Positions 45,260 through 57,164 of a stretch of 64,000 nt of DNA are shown here, piece after piece. Position 1 is the stretch's first letter, and the number at the start of each line of letters is the position of its first letter. Where the stretch lies: contig JAAROD010000014.1 of assembly GCA_012274445.1 (NCBI GenBank), forward strand, positions 179,001 to 243,000, written 5' to 3'. Origin of the DNA: Sclerotiophoma versabilis. Its lineage: Eukaryota > Ascomycota > Dothideomycetes > Pleosporales > Didymellaceae. The translations under genes and the position numbers were made by a program. The notes under the pieces are model-generated. The model was not told where the DNA came from, did not search any database, and saw nothing but the letters and a program-made list of their open reading frames with translations.

Positions 45260-46209
45260 GGTAAGGACGGCCGTGAGTGATGCAATGTTCGACAGGAGCA
45301 GTATAGGAGGGAGGCTGCAAAAGTCGAAGCTTCAGTAGGCAGTTCAGAGTGAGTGTTTACTCCTGCCGCCCGATTATCAGAATGTAACGGAAGATGCGGA
45401 GCTGTGAGCGGTGAGGTCGTGCTTCGTCATCTTATCGATAGACGGATATGCGGAGTTTAGCCTCGGCCCATTGAAGTACGAGAGACTGGGTGGATATTGT
45501 GCCGAAGGATGCTTGATTGCATTGCCATTATCAAGGTAGGAGCTTAGCGATAGTCGGGAGAGGTGGTTTAGTATAAGGATAGCAAGGATGAGAGTGGAAT
45601 GTGGTAAAGAGCAAGTCTGGAAGTCGCAATGGATGTGTTGGGACTAGCGTTGATGCGGTTCGAGCTCGACGCGTCGACGTCAGACTTCTTCACATCATCA
45701 CTCACGAGATCATGTTCACGATATGACCGCCGCTAACCGATGCTCTCATGCTGCGAGGGCCAGCTGTACAAGTGTGTCATCTGTACGTACGGAGACATCC
45801 CTGCTTGTCGTGTGCCCGAGATGTGCGTTGCAAACGCGTCGAGGACTACCATCGTTGGTCTCCCGTGAATACGACGAACAATTGACCAGTAAGACCTATG
45901 CACACCAGCTGCTCGTTTGAAAATATAGTCGATGTTGCACTGCCGAGATGGTCGCATAGCATCGAATGCGACATCATGTTACAAGCTGTCAGTGATGTGC
46001 TATACCAGCTGAGCGTGGCTTTAGCACACTTCACCAGCCTCACGAGTCTGTATCGACGTCAGCAATATGTTCTCCATTATATTCCCTGAGTAGATACTCC
46101 TAGTCAACTACTCATTGATTTTGGATTCAAAACACCCGTTGAAGCACAGGTCAGCAGCTCCTGATCGTACTCCTTACTGCCTCTTTCCAAAGCCTTGAAA
46201 TCAAGCTCC
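45260..46209. promoter_or_regulatory. Divergent intergenic region KPR-like / PKS
   Basis: 950 bases between divergent start codons. No open frame of note. It contains a palindrome-rich stretch around 45660-45680 (GAGCTCGACGCGTCGACGTC). It likely holds both promoters. Confidence 0.4.
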
Positions 46210-49200
46210 ATGAATATGGAGAACCCACCTCAACCGATCGCAATCATCGGCACGGCGTGTCGTCTACCTGGTGGCGCGTCGAGTCTTTCAAAGCTTTGGG
46301 AACTCCTGAAGAACCCCCAAGACCTTCTCAAGGACGTGCCACGAGATAGATTCCACTGGGAGGGTGTTCACCGAACAGATGGGCTCCATGGATCCACCAA
46401 GACTCGCAAAGGATACTTCTTGGAGGAGAATATCCGCAAATTCGATCCGGAATTCTTCAGACTCTCACCCGCAGAGGCCGAAACCATCGACCCCCAGCAC
46501 CGGTTGCTCCTCGAGAACGTATATGAGGCAATCGAGTCTGCCGGACTATGCCTTGAGGACTTGCAAGGTACCGATGTGGGCGTCTTTGTAGGGTTGATGG
46601 CGGACGAGTACTACCAAAATGCGAATCACGATGTAGCTGCATCATGCGGTCAGATCTTAACCACCGGTACTGCTCGCAGTATGGCTGCGAACCGCATCTC
46701 GTACACTTTCGACTTCAGAGGACCTTCACTTTCTATCGACACAGCATGTTCATCCAGCATGATGGCTGTACACCTTGCAGTGTCTTCTTTGCGGCGCGGT
46801 GAATCTTCTATCGCCTTCGCTTGTGGAGCACATCTCATTCTGACGCCTAACTCCTTCAAATCCTTGAGTCGAATGGGGATGATCAGTGCTGATGGTCGCA
46901 GGTATGTTCACAACATCATGATAAACAAGCCACTGACATTATGCAGCAAGATGTTCGACGAGTCAGCCGATGGCTACGGGCGCGGTGAGGGCACAGTAGT
47001 GGTATGTCTAAAACTTCTTGAAGCTGCAATCAGAGACGGCGATGTCATAGAGTGCATCATACGCGAGACAGGAACGAATCAAGACGGAAGAACAAAGGGC
47101 ATCACCATGCCTAGTGCGGAGGCTCAGGCCAAGTTGATACGAGAGACCTACGCACGTGCTGGGCTGGATCCTACTGAGGCAGACTCAAGGCCCTCTTTCT
47201 TTGAAGCACATGGTAAGAATGGAAACCTGTCTTGTTAATTGTCCCTGACTTTGGCAGGCACCGGCACATTTGTAGGAGATCCAATCGAGGCGCAAGCAAT
47301 AGAAGCCGCCTTCTTTCCACCTGGTCGAGAGTACGGAGATCATGAGACCTTATGCATTGGTTCTATCAAGACCGTGATAGGTCATACTGAGGGTACAGCG
47401 GGGTTGGCAGGCCTTCTTCGAGCAGCTCTTGCTGTTCGCCATGCAGCAATTCCTCCAAACCTGCTCTTTCATCGAATGAATTCCAAAGTACAAGCTCACA
47501 GCAAGCACCTTCGCTTGCTCACATCTCCGAGTCAATGGCCCACGTTGCCTAAAGGATGTCCTCGTCGAGCGTCTGTGAACAGTTTTGGTAGGTGTAGCAG
47601 GCTAACAGAACTCGATGAGATTTCTGCTAACCTCAAAGTTAGGATTCGGGGGATCCAACGTACACGTCATCATCGAGAGTTACAATCAGCCACCGGAGAG
47701 CGGATCCGCAAGTCCAGCTCTCCTCCAATCGGCGGATAAGCCTTTCTTCACAACCATCCCATTCTCAGGCATATCGGAGCGCGCGCTGACGGCCACTCTT
47801 CAAACCTATCTTGAGCATCTCCAGGACCAACGAGCTAGCGTTAGTCTCCAAGATCTAGCCTGGACTTTGCAATACAAAAGGTCTCAATTCGATTACCGCT
47901 ATGCTATCGCAGCATCTTGCATAGACGACCTCGAAGCCGGCCTCCAGAGAGTAATTCAAGAGAACGGTCGCAAGCAACGCCACGATTCCTACACGCACGC
48001 CGATAGGCAACCGAAATCAAAACCTCGCATCATGGGCATCTTCACGGGTCAGGGTGCGCAGTGGGCAAATATGGGGAGAGAGCTTCTTGAAGGCTCGGCC
48101 TATGCACGTGCAACCGTAGAAAGGCTTGATGAAGCGCTGGCTTCTCTTCCCGAAGCCGATCGGCCGGACTGGAAACTAAGAGAAGAGCTCTTGCTTGATA
48201 GCGACAGTTCTCGTACCAATGAAGCATTTCTTGCCCAGCCGCTTACGACGGCCGTGCAGATACTGTTGGTCGACCTCATTGCAGTAGTTGGCTTCCAGTT
48301 TCACACGGTGGTTGGACATTCATCTGGTGAGATTGCAGCTGCCTATGCAACAGGCCTACTCAAGGCCGAGGATGCAATTCGTATAGCATACTATCGAGGC
48401 TTGCACTCACGAGAAGCTATCGGTCATAGTGGTGAAGCAGGCAGCATGCTTGCTACAGCTCTATCGACGGCCCAAGCGAAGGAGTTCTGCCATCTGCCAC
48501 AATACGAAGATCGCCTTACTATTGCGGCGTTCAACAGCCCTTCTCTTGTCACATTATCTGGAGATAGCACAGCGATTACTCGAGCTTTGGATGAGCTTCA
48601 AGGCAATGGGATCTTTGTGAAGCAGCTGCAAGTCGACAAAGCCTACCACTCCGATCATATGCGCCCCTGCGCTGCCCCTTACTTGCGATCTTTGAAACGC
48701 CTCCAGATGCAATGCCTTGAATTGGACGCGGACTGCCCGTCTTGGTATTCCAGTGTCTTTTCTGGCAAGCGTGTCCAATCTGCAGAGCAACTAGGGCCTG
48801 CATATTGGGTACAAAACCTGTTATCTCCTGTGCAGTTCACATCTGCTGTAGAGGCTGCCATTGCGCAGAAGGCTGTCCCGGACTTGATCCTCGAGGTTGG
48901 ACCCCATCCCACACTTGAGAAAGCAATTCGTCAGATCTTGGGCGATGGCATTTCAGCGACCACCAACTATGTCGCCTTGCTCAGACGTGGGACTAACGCT
49001 ATCAAGTCATTTGTAGATGCATTGGGCTCTATCTGGGCTATGTTCGGCAGAAATGCTGTGAACTTTGCTAAGATTGATGCCGTGCTATTTAATCATCATG
49101 CGCCGCCGAAGCAATTGAAAAATCCCCCAGCATACCCTTGGCAGCACGATGCCGAATATTGGTGGGAGAGTCGCTTCTTGCGAAAGCGGTATCAGTCAGC

Positions 49201-52200
49201 AATGCCGCCTATTGAGCTTCTCGGTGAAGAGTGGGAGATAGGAGCATCTCACGAGTCAAAGTGGCGCTCTTTCCTTGACCCTCAAGAGACACCATGGCTA
49301 CTAATGCATCAGCTGAATGGCGTTGCTGTTCTTCCAGGCGCAGCCTACGTCGCCATGGCATCAACTGCTGCTCGACGTATCTTCAAGGATCAACCCATCA
49401 TTGTGATAGAGATCCAAGATCTCCAATTTGATCTTCCAATCGTGTTTCCGGATGAAAACACGTCAATCGAAACAGTGCTTACTATCGTCAAAGTTGATCG
49501 GCGTTCTAACGATGCTCGTGCAGAGTTTTACGTTGACTTCTGTAGCCACCCACGAAACGACGAGCTCATGACCGCAGCACGAGGACACATTTACGTACGC
49601 TTTGGTTTCGACGCTGACAGAGTTTCTCCCGAGATACCACAATGTCCATCGAATCTGACCACCGTTGACTGCGACTATTTTTACAAAACTCTCTCAGAAG
49701 CTGGGTACGGATATTTCGGTCAGTTCAAAGCAATCAAGGGCATCCAGCGCAGGATAGATTTCGCAACTGGTGAAATTGACGCTCCTTGCAGCGACCTCAT
49801 TATCCATCCGGCTACGCTGGACGGTCTCTTCCAGGCATCATTCGCAGCCGAGAACTATCCAGCCGATTCCGCGATGCCGAATTTCCGCGTTCCTTCTCGC
49901 ATCAGGTCAATCAAGATCTTCCCCGTGCGATGTGAGGAGATACTCCGCGCAGGAGAACCTTCCGATACTAAAGCCTTTGTTACTTCACCACGGTATGACA
50001 AAATGCCCAGCATAGTCTCAAATGAGAGTGGAAAGTGCTCAAAGCACCCAACTGTTCCTGTACGTTTCTATGTACACAGGAGCGCTTTCTTTGAATATGC
50101 TGGAGCTATCCGAAGTATATCACAGGCGGGTACTCTATGCCAAATAGAGGGCCTTGTCACGGTACCTTTCCGTCTCTCGACAGCTAAAGATGACCTAGTC
50201 ATGTTTCGGGAGGTCATGTGGATCCCTGAGCATCCATATCATCTGTTGCAGAGCAGCCATGTATCAGATGTCCATGATCAGACCCTCAATCTAGCGCTTG
50301 CTTGCGAGCGAGTGGCTTTCTACTATCTTCAACAACTTCTTCACTATCCAACTCCGCGACTCGCGCAGCAACCGTCAGCGGCCTTAGATCATCTCATTGG
50401 GTTCGCACAATTGACAACTATCGAGACTTTGCTTGGTAGGCATGCTTCAATCCCAAAAACCTGGCTCAATGATGACGGGAAGACTATTGACGCAATACTG
50501 GCACAGCATCCAGAATCCGTAGATCTACAATGTATCGAGCTGATGGGAAATTCTTATCCCTCAATCATGAGCGGTAAAGAGACTGTAGTAGACGTTCTTT
50601 TCCGGGAAGATCACCTAGAACGATTCTACCGTGAAGCGCTCGGGATTCCAGAGACGAATCGACAACTTGCCACCTTCATTGTAGCCTTGACTGGCCATTC
50701 TCCCGGTTCTCGGATCCTCGAAGTCGGTGCCGGGACGGGTGCGTCAACTGAAATCATTTTGTCTTCGACAAATTGCACACAATACGTCTTTACAGATGTA
50801 TCTTCTGCTTTCTTTGGACCAGCTAAAGAGAGACTGAGGCGCTACTCCGACATGATAAGCTATCAAACACTCGACATGCAACGAAATCCTCAAGAACAAG
50901 GCTTTAGCACTGAGTCGTTTGATATTGTCATTGCATCAAACGTGCTACATGCTTCAGGCGACGTCCAAGCAGTGTTACAAAACGTACGCTCTCTTCTACG
51001 ACCTGGTGGCCATCTTGTTTGTGTCGAACTTGCTGATGTACGTTTGCTGAGGCACACCGTGATCATGGGCGGTTTACAAGGGTGGTGGCTGGGGCATGGG
51101 GTAGATCGATTCTGGACACCCGCTTTGTCCGAGCTTCAATGGGATCAGTATCTGAAAGCATCAGATTTCTCAGGGCTTGACTGCATCACGCCGGCTACGG
51201 ATCTCGTTTCACGTCCATACCGCATATTCTGTTCACAAGCCACGGATGAGCGCGTGCAGCTATTGCGCGATCCACTACAATTTTGCAATAGCAAAGTGGG
51301 GGAGTGCTTGCTGCTCATTGGTGACGAGCCAATCGACAACCCGGGTCTTGTCGCTGAGGTTGTGTCTCTCATGTCGCCACACTTTGTGCAAGTACTGCAG
51401 CTGAAGACCCTGGACGATATCCACAAGTGCAACACTGTGCCCCACACTGTCTTATCGCTTGCCGAGCTAACAGAGCCATTTCTCAAGGGCATTACTTCAG
51501 AGGTTTGGAGTGCTTTCCAGAAACTGCTCAGCAAGGCCACGAATGTGACCTGGATCACGTCACGGGCTGCCTTGCCAGGGGTCATCTCCGACTGCTACTC
51601 TAATATGACCGTTGGTCTGATGCGGACGATCCGGAATGAGCTGCCTCACCTCAACATCTTGGTCCTTGATATTGAAGGAGCCGATCGAATTACAGCCAGA
51701 TACCTGGTCAACGCGTTACTTCGACAGCACTGGGCCAGCCTTTGGGAGACAGCAGGGACTTTCGGAAATCTTAAGTACACCCAGCCTACCGAGATCTCCC
51801 TCAAGGATGGTATCGCGTACCTACCCAGCATACGACCGTCTTTGCAGCCCAACGATAGGTACAACTCTCGCCATCGAAAGACACAAGAGCATCTGAAGCC
51901 CTGTGACCGGCGAGTTGAGGTCGCATATAAGCAATCGATGGCCCACTACGTGCTTCGTGGTATACCGCAAGCGCTGTCCCGACTCAACATGGAACCAACA
52001 ATATCAGTGAAAGCCCACCTTACCACACTGTTTGCAATTAAGATAAAACATGTCGGGTCCTATTTCCTCAACATTGGCGTTAGCGAAAGTGGTACAACGG
52101 TCTTTGCGCTCTCTGACTCTAGCCGCTCAAGGCTCACAGCTTCAGAGAAGATGGTCTTTCCAGTCCAGGCTGAGCGACAAAGTGATGCAGATTATTTGCA

Positions 52201-53971
52201 GGTTGTCGCCGCACACTTCTTAGCGGAACGCGTTGTTGGCTCATCGCGTTCTACTGGCACCATTGTAGTTTTAGTCGCCGATTCGTTTTGGATGTCTGTC
52301 ATCAAGGCCAGAGCTGCAAAGTGTGGGAAAAAGGTCCTTTTCGTCACAAGCAACGCAACGTTTGAGCAGGGTCGAGCTAGTTTCGTGCATCTCAACAATC
52401 CGGATCTAAGCGTGCGCCAGAAGATCCCGGTCGATGCCTCGCTCATTGCCAACATGTCTACCCATCCAGATGATGAGGTGCTCTTCAACCGCATATGCAC
52501 CGCTCTACGTCGCACTGGAGTGAAGACTCGCAACAACAATGCATTTTTCCAAAGAAAATCTAGCGGCTACGCTTCTGGTCGTGGTCTTGGACAATGCCAC
52601 ATCACGGCTGGGACATACCTGAACACCATGCCTAGCCTGGCCACACACGTACACAGACCAGCCATTGTCATCTGTGCTCAAGAAGCTGCTGAACATGTCG
52701 ATCATGGTCCCTCTACTCTGGTCAACTGGACTGTCAACAAGATTGTACCAGTCACAATTCTACCAGCCACCAAGGATGTCAAGTTCAGTCCTGAGAAGAC
52801 CTATCTCATCATCGGCAGCAGCGATATCGCTCGAGCTCTGTGTGAATGGATGATCGACAGCGGCGCAAGATTCATCGTTGTCGCCAGCCGGAATCCTAGT
52901 CACGCGCAGGACTGGGCTCAAAGCTTGACTTCTAAGGGTGCTCGTGTGCGCACTGTCTCCATGGACGTGACTGACAAGACCTCAGTCCGCGAATTCTTGG
53001 CTCTGGCATCGATCGATGAAGGAGTTAAGATACCGCCCATTGCGGGTGTGATGCATCTTGCCCTTGTGCTGCGCGATGCCGCATTCCACAACATGACGTA
53101 CGAAGATCTCAAAGCTGTGACAGATGTTAAAGCAAACGGCAGCCTCATTTTGCATGACGAGCTGAAAGACGAGAACCTGGATTTCTTCATCATGGCCTCC
53201 AGCATCACATACGTCGCGGGTAACCGCGGCCAAGCCAACTATGCCGCAGGCAATGGGTTCATGGTAGGCCTTGCTAAGTACAGGCGCTCTCTAGGTTTAC
53301 CTGCATCAGTAGTGCATCTAGGGCGTGTGAGTGGCATTGGCTATATTCAACGCAATACGAACGATGAATCACCCATGAAGAGTATCCCAGGGCTCCGCAA
53401 AACCGGTCTTTACCCTATCTCCGAGCGAGATTTGCACCATATCTTCTCGGAAGCTGTCCTCGCAAGCCCTCACTATTCAGGTACTGGACCGGAGATCATC
53501 ACTGGAATCAGAGATTTGGACCCTGGAATGTTGGAGCTGTGCACATGGGCGAAGGCACCAATGTTTGCGCACCTTATCACCAGATCCGGTGCGCAGGTAG
53601 AATCAACACCGGAACACAAACCATCCCACCGTCGAAACCTAAGCAAACGGCTTGCAGCGTCATCAACCGCTTCTCTTGATACAATTCGCGCTATTGTGGC
53701 TGACGCACTGTCTCGAAAGCTCGGTGTTCTGCTTCAAATGGACAAGATCGATGGGAACAAAAGCCTGCTAGACCTTGGCATTGATTCGCTCGTTGCAGCG
53801 GAGATTGGTAGCTGGGCAAGGAAAGAGCTTAGAGTGCAGATTCCCAATTCACTTATCTTTGGCGGAGCAAGCATGAATGATGTTGTTGACGTGGCAGTCA
53901 GGCATCTGGACCGAGGTTGGGTGAGACTGAAGGGCTCCGCGATGGGTGATAATCACGGAGACCCAGTATGA
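46210..53971 (+). CDS. Highly reducing type I polyketide synthase (KS-AT-DH-MT-KR-ACP)
   Basis: Four exons, 46210-46901, 46947-47212, 47258-47587 and 47643-53971, giving 2538 residues with all phases consistent. Domains: KS from residue 7 with active-site DTACSSS (nt 46738), FFEAHGTGT (His, rebuilt over intron 2) and IGHTEGTAG. AT near residues 555-870 has GQGAQ and nucleophile GHSSGE (nt 48313). DH has HQLNGVAVLPG (nt 49308) and Asp in HPATLDGLFQ. C-methyltransferase near residue 1450 has LEVGAGTGAS. A KR near residue 2150 keeps Ser/Tyr in ITYVAGNRGQANYAAGN, but the nucleotide loop reads IIGSSDIARAL. The ACP has LGIDSLVAAE (nt 53775). The 51.2-52.7 kb part has no ER motif. It makes a methylated, partly reduced chain of unknown structure. 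No release domain, transporter or regulator is adjacent. Confidence 0.93.
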
Positions 53972-54516
53972 AGAGCCGTCGAGGATGTGGGATCAGTGAC
54001 ATGACATGACAGCGGCATCATTTTCTGTTAGAGGCCTTTCATTTTGTTTTCAACTGTTTGCATTTCTGTTTGACTGTGGCAGCGGGTCTTCCCTTCTCAT
54101 GGTGGGCACTGGCGGTGTCTGCTCAGCTCAGTTCGACGACTTTCACACATAACTCTCATTTCATCATTTCGTTGCTTCATCCCCGGGGTCCTTCCTTTAC
54201 CACACTATGAGTGATCTGACATAGCTAATGCAAACCTCGAGCTACAGTTTTAGCTTTGATAGAAATGCAACTGTGTTCCATCTATTGGACTCGCTCTCTA
54301 TATTCGTGTTTTCACAGTGAAAACGATGCTGCCTGAAAGGCTGTTTGCACGTATGTGACGTTGCATGGCCGCCTGATCTGCATCTTCACCCGACCGCGCG
54401 ATGTCACCATGGTGAAGCGCACAGACGACTGCACAACTTCGAAAACTTTTCCTATGACTTCAGAGTTGACTCCATCCTTCCTCGACTGTTGATCATATCA
54501 GCTGTCGGAAACTGCG
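53972..54516. other. Intergenic spacer
   Basis: 545 bases after the PKS. Pyrimidine-rich stretches lie at 54040-54200. No gene is seen. Confidence 0.45.
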
Positions 54517-55878
54517 ATGTCCAAGTCCAAGGTCAAGAGGGAGCAAAGCTTAGAATGGCCGCTCCCAACCATACCCTCGAAGTGCAGCGGAACAATAGTA
54601 AGGCCACTTGCAAGCCCATCATCTGGCTGCAATGTAGATGAGTACACGAATTGCCCTCGGCCACAACTCTCACCGCATCCCATATCCTCGAAAGTTCCTT
54701 ACGATGCGCAAAAACAGACCTCTTCAGCGAAGATTAGAAGACACTCCGCCGAGCCCAACAATTCTGCTGCCGCACTGCCTGCCTCAGCCACATATGATGA
54801 GGTAATGCCTCGGAATTACAAGCTTGGATGGCCCTGCCACGCGAGTGGTCGCCCAGGTGCTCGTCCACCGCCAGTAGCATCGTGGCTTTCATCTCATCCA
54901 ATTTCGGCCCTGGCAACGCAACAACAAACTGCTGCTGCATTGACTAAAACACGCCAACAAGACCACTTTTTGGCCGGCAAGAAAATCGCACGCTCGAATC
55001 GAGCTCTGATTAACCGCACGCTACAGCCAAGATATACACCACGTATCAGGCGCATTGCAGGAATGGAGCACTTCGGCTTTGGCGACGGCAATGCTGTGGA
55101 CGCGGGTACGGAGCTGGACATCAACGCTCTAGGTACGTGTACAGGCATGTATGGTACGTATTGCATCGATGTTGGCACTACGTCCAGATTACATTGGCAG
55201 CAGAAGGCTAAGAATGAGCAGATCAAGCACCTGAGATGGTCACAGTCTCCCTTGTCGACTACCAGCAGCAACAGAACTACGTACTAATGCTTCAGAATGC
55301 CAGCATGGTCAACCAGGGCACCCGTCAGTACTGTACGCTTGAGGTGCACATCGCTTGCTAATATACACAGTGGAGCGACAACACGGCGCAATCACCGAGC
55401 TTGTTGCTTTCAATCACAACATGCACACAGCCATGCACAAACTTGATGCACGCGTAGCTCGGCTCGAGCGCGAGGTCACGTCCTCCCGTAGTCTGGCGGC
55501 CTCAAACATCGGAGCGTACACAGCTCCAGCAGCAGATGGCGATACTGTGCCAGATGCTAAAAGCCCAAGTCTTCGTCTCCCTCCTGCGCAGCTTAACCCC
55601 AAGGCTGCTACCAAAGCTTCAACGAAGCGCCAAGTGTCTGATGCATTCGCAGATGGAGGTGCGATTACGCCAGGACGCACGAAGTACCGGAAGAAACTGG
55701 AAGTGAAGATTCTCGACGAAGCAGCCGGATCAGGTCCCGGCGTAGGTTTACCTACTCCGATGACTTCAGTAAGTGGATTGTCCCATCATGCAACTCAGCT
55801 GACATGAAACAGGCTCTCCAAACAGTGCCTCGGTCGGCTCTTGGACACTCGCTCCCAACCACTCCCCACACGCCCTAA
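54517..55878 (+). CDS. Hypothetical coiled-coil protein, possibly 5' part of a longer gene
   Basis: Unrecognised. I read exons 54517-55132, 55222-55323, 55371-55768 and 55813-55878 (393 residues), with all phases consistent. Support: the junctions give one continuous coiled-coil region (VDYQQQQNYVLMLQNASMVN, then GTLERQHGAITELVAFNHNM) running into a heptad-like helix ending RVARLEREV. A low-complexity Pro/Ala/Ser tail follows, with a basic patch (RTKYRKKLEVK). The N-terminal 200 residues are basic and Ser/Pro-rich without a domain. The model ends at an isolated TAA (55876-55878), after which the same frame stays open for 269 more codons encoding a member of the paralog family described below. 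The gene may therefore continue. The second acceptor (55221) is my choice among several. Confidence 0.5.
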
Positions 55879-56688
55879 ACTCCTGGGCGCATCGGTCCAC
55901 CAGACTCATATAAGAAAACTACAACATCAATCAACAAGCGGGATATTCACGACTTGAACAAATTCATCCCACCTACCAACGTCCAGCTTCCCTTGGTTCC
56001 GCTCACAGACATCGAAGTCATAGTGTACTTCTTCAATTCCCTCTCGAAGCCGGCAGTTTCACTCCGTCTGTACTCACGCGGATGGAGTCCCTCGTCTATC
56101 GTTCAGGCACTCAACGACCATCGCGAGGTCCAGCCACCTTACCTGCGTAATACCTGCTCGGTGAAATGCACGACCGCGATCAAGAACGGCAGGAGACTGT
56201 ACGGAGATGACTGGGAGGCAGAGCACCGCGCTGTATTCGCCGAAGCCGATGACTGCAAGGCAACAGATCTGATCCGTGCAGACGAGAATGACACTGTCGA
56301 CTACTATGTGCGCGCACTAGGCGTCAAGCTCAAACAGCACCCCAGTGGCGACAACGCTGGCATCTTCACTGGATGCGTGCAATACTGTGTCGAGAACGAA
56401 GCATCGTACACTATGTCAAACGTATATCAGCTTGCGATCGATCTTCACGAGGGAAGAGTCCCCCAGCACCCGGTCTCCCCGGCCCCGACCAATGTAGCGC
56501 CTATCCCGCAGACTTTGCAGCCAACCGAAGAATGCGATGATACCGAAGATGACTGCACCGATAAAGAAGGATCAGGAACGCCCTCCCCGTTGGCTAATCG
56601 CAAGTCTTGCCGCATCCAGTCAGCTGGTTCCATTGGGTTTGCAGCCGCGGACCTACCGCGCGAACAGAACGACGGTGATAACGAGTGA
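55879..56688 (+). CDS. Paralog-family domain, copy A (5' end unresolved)
   Basis: An open frame of 269 codons plus stop with no ATG before its conserved domain; the first ATG is at about 56411, inside it. It must be an internal or terminal exon, or a broken gene. The domain matches copies B and C in this window. A block LTDIEVIVYFFNSLSKPAVS is followed by a helix with LND(H)R, then NTCS and DDW (nt about 56010-56225). The C-terminal block KQHPSGDNAGIFTGCVQYCV lies at about 56330-56395. The tail is acidic and Ser/Thr-rich with a small basic patch (LANRKSCR). Either splicing from the GTAAGT at 55769 to an AAG acceptor at 55914 or 55938 (both in phase) joins it to the upstream coiled-coil gene, or the TAA at 55876 is a nonsense mutation. 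Function is unknown. Confidence 0.6.
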   Translation, partial: TPGRIGPPDSYKKTTTSINKRDIHDLNKFIPPTNVQLPLVPLTDIEVIVYFFNSLSKPAVSLRLYSRGWSPSSIVQALNDHREVQPPYLRNTCSVKCTTAIKNGRRLYGDDWEAEHRAVFAEADDCKATDLIRADENDTVDYYVRALGVKLKQHPSGDNAGIFTGCVQYCVENEASYTMSNVYQLAIDLHEGRVPQHPVSPAPTNVAPIPQTLQPTEECDDTEDDCTDKEGSGTPSPLANRKSCRIQSAGSIGFAAADLPREQNDGDNE

Positions 56689-57164
56689 GATAGCGATAAA
56701 TGTGCCCCATTGGTTCGATCAGAGATACACACTCTAGTCCTGGACAACAAAAGGCTTGGTTTTGAAACAAAAAGAAACAGCATTTGTTGCGATGAAAGCA
56801 GATGTATATGTGTAAGGGCAGAAGGTGATTGCCGAAAGAGGAGATTATGGCACGATGCAAGAAGACAAAAAGTTAATGGAACTCAAATATCCCGTAGTTG
56901 ATTAATATAACCAAATAACATAGATTTAACAGATTGGTCATGCCACAATTCCCAAATACGGGATCGAGAAGACTTAGCTATTGATATACGTGGTGACGGA
57001 GGCTGCGTTGCGGCCTTTCGGGCCTCAAACTTGAGGCAGGGGCGGCAAACTTGTGCTTGTTCAATCAGTCCTGGACAAAGAACAGCTTTGGCGAGATTTA
57101 CCTCACTTATGAACTTCTTTCAAAGCATCTCAACATTCGTTATTCACCGCCCATTGTCGCGACG
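56689..57164. other. Intergenic spacer
   Basis: 475 bases, A/T-rich around 56850-56960. No gene is seen. Confidence 0.45.

Noticed and set aside
51200..52700. Enoyl reductase domain in the PKS
   Set aside because: The stretch has the right place and roughly the right length of a structural remnant, but no NADPH-binding glycine motif or other ER signature could be found.
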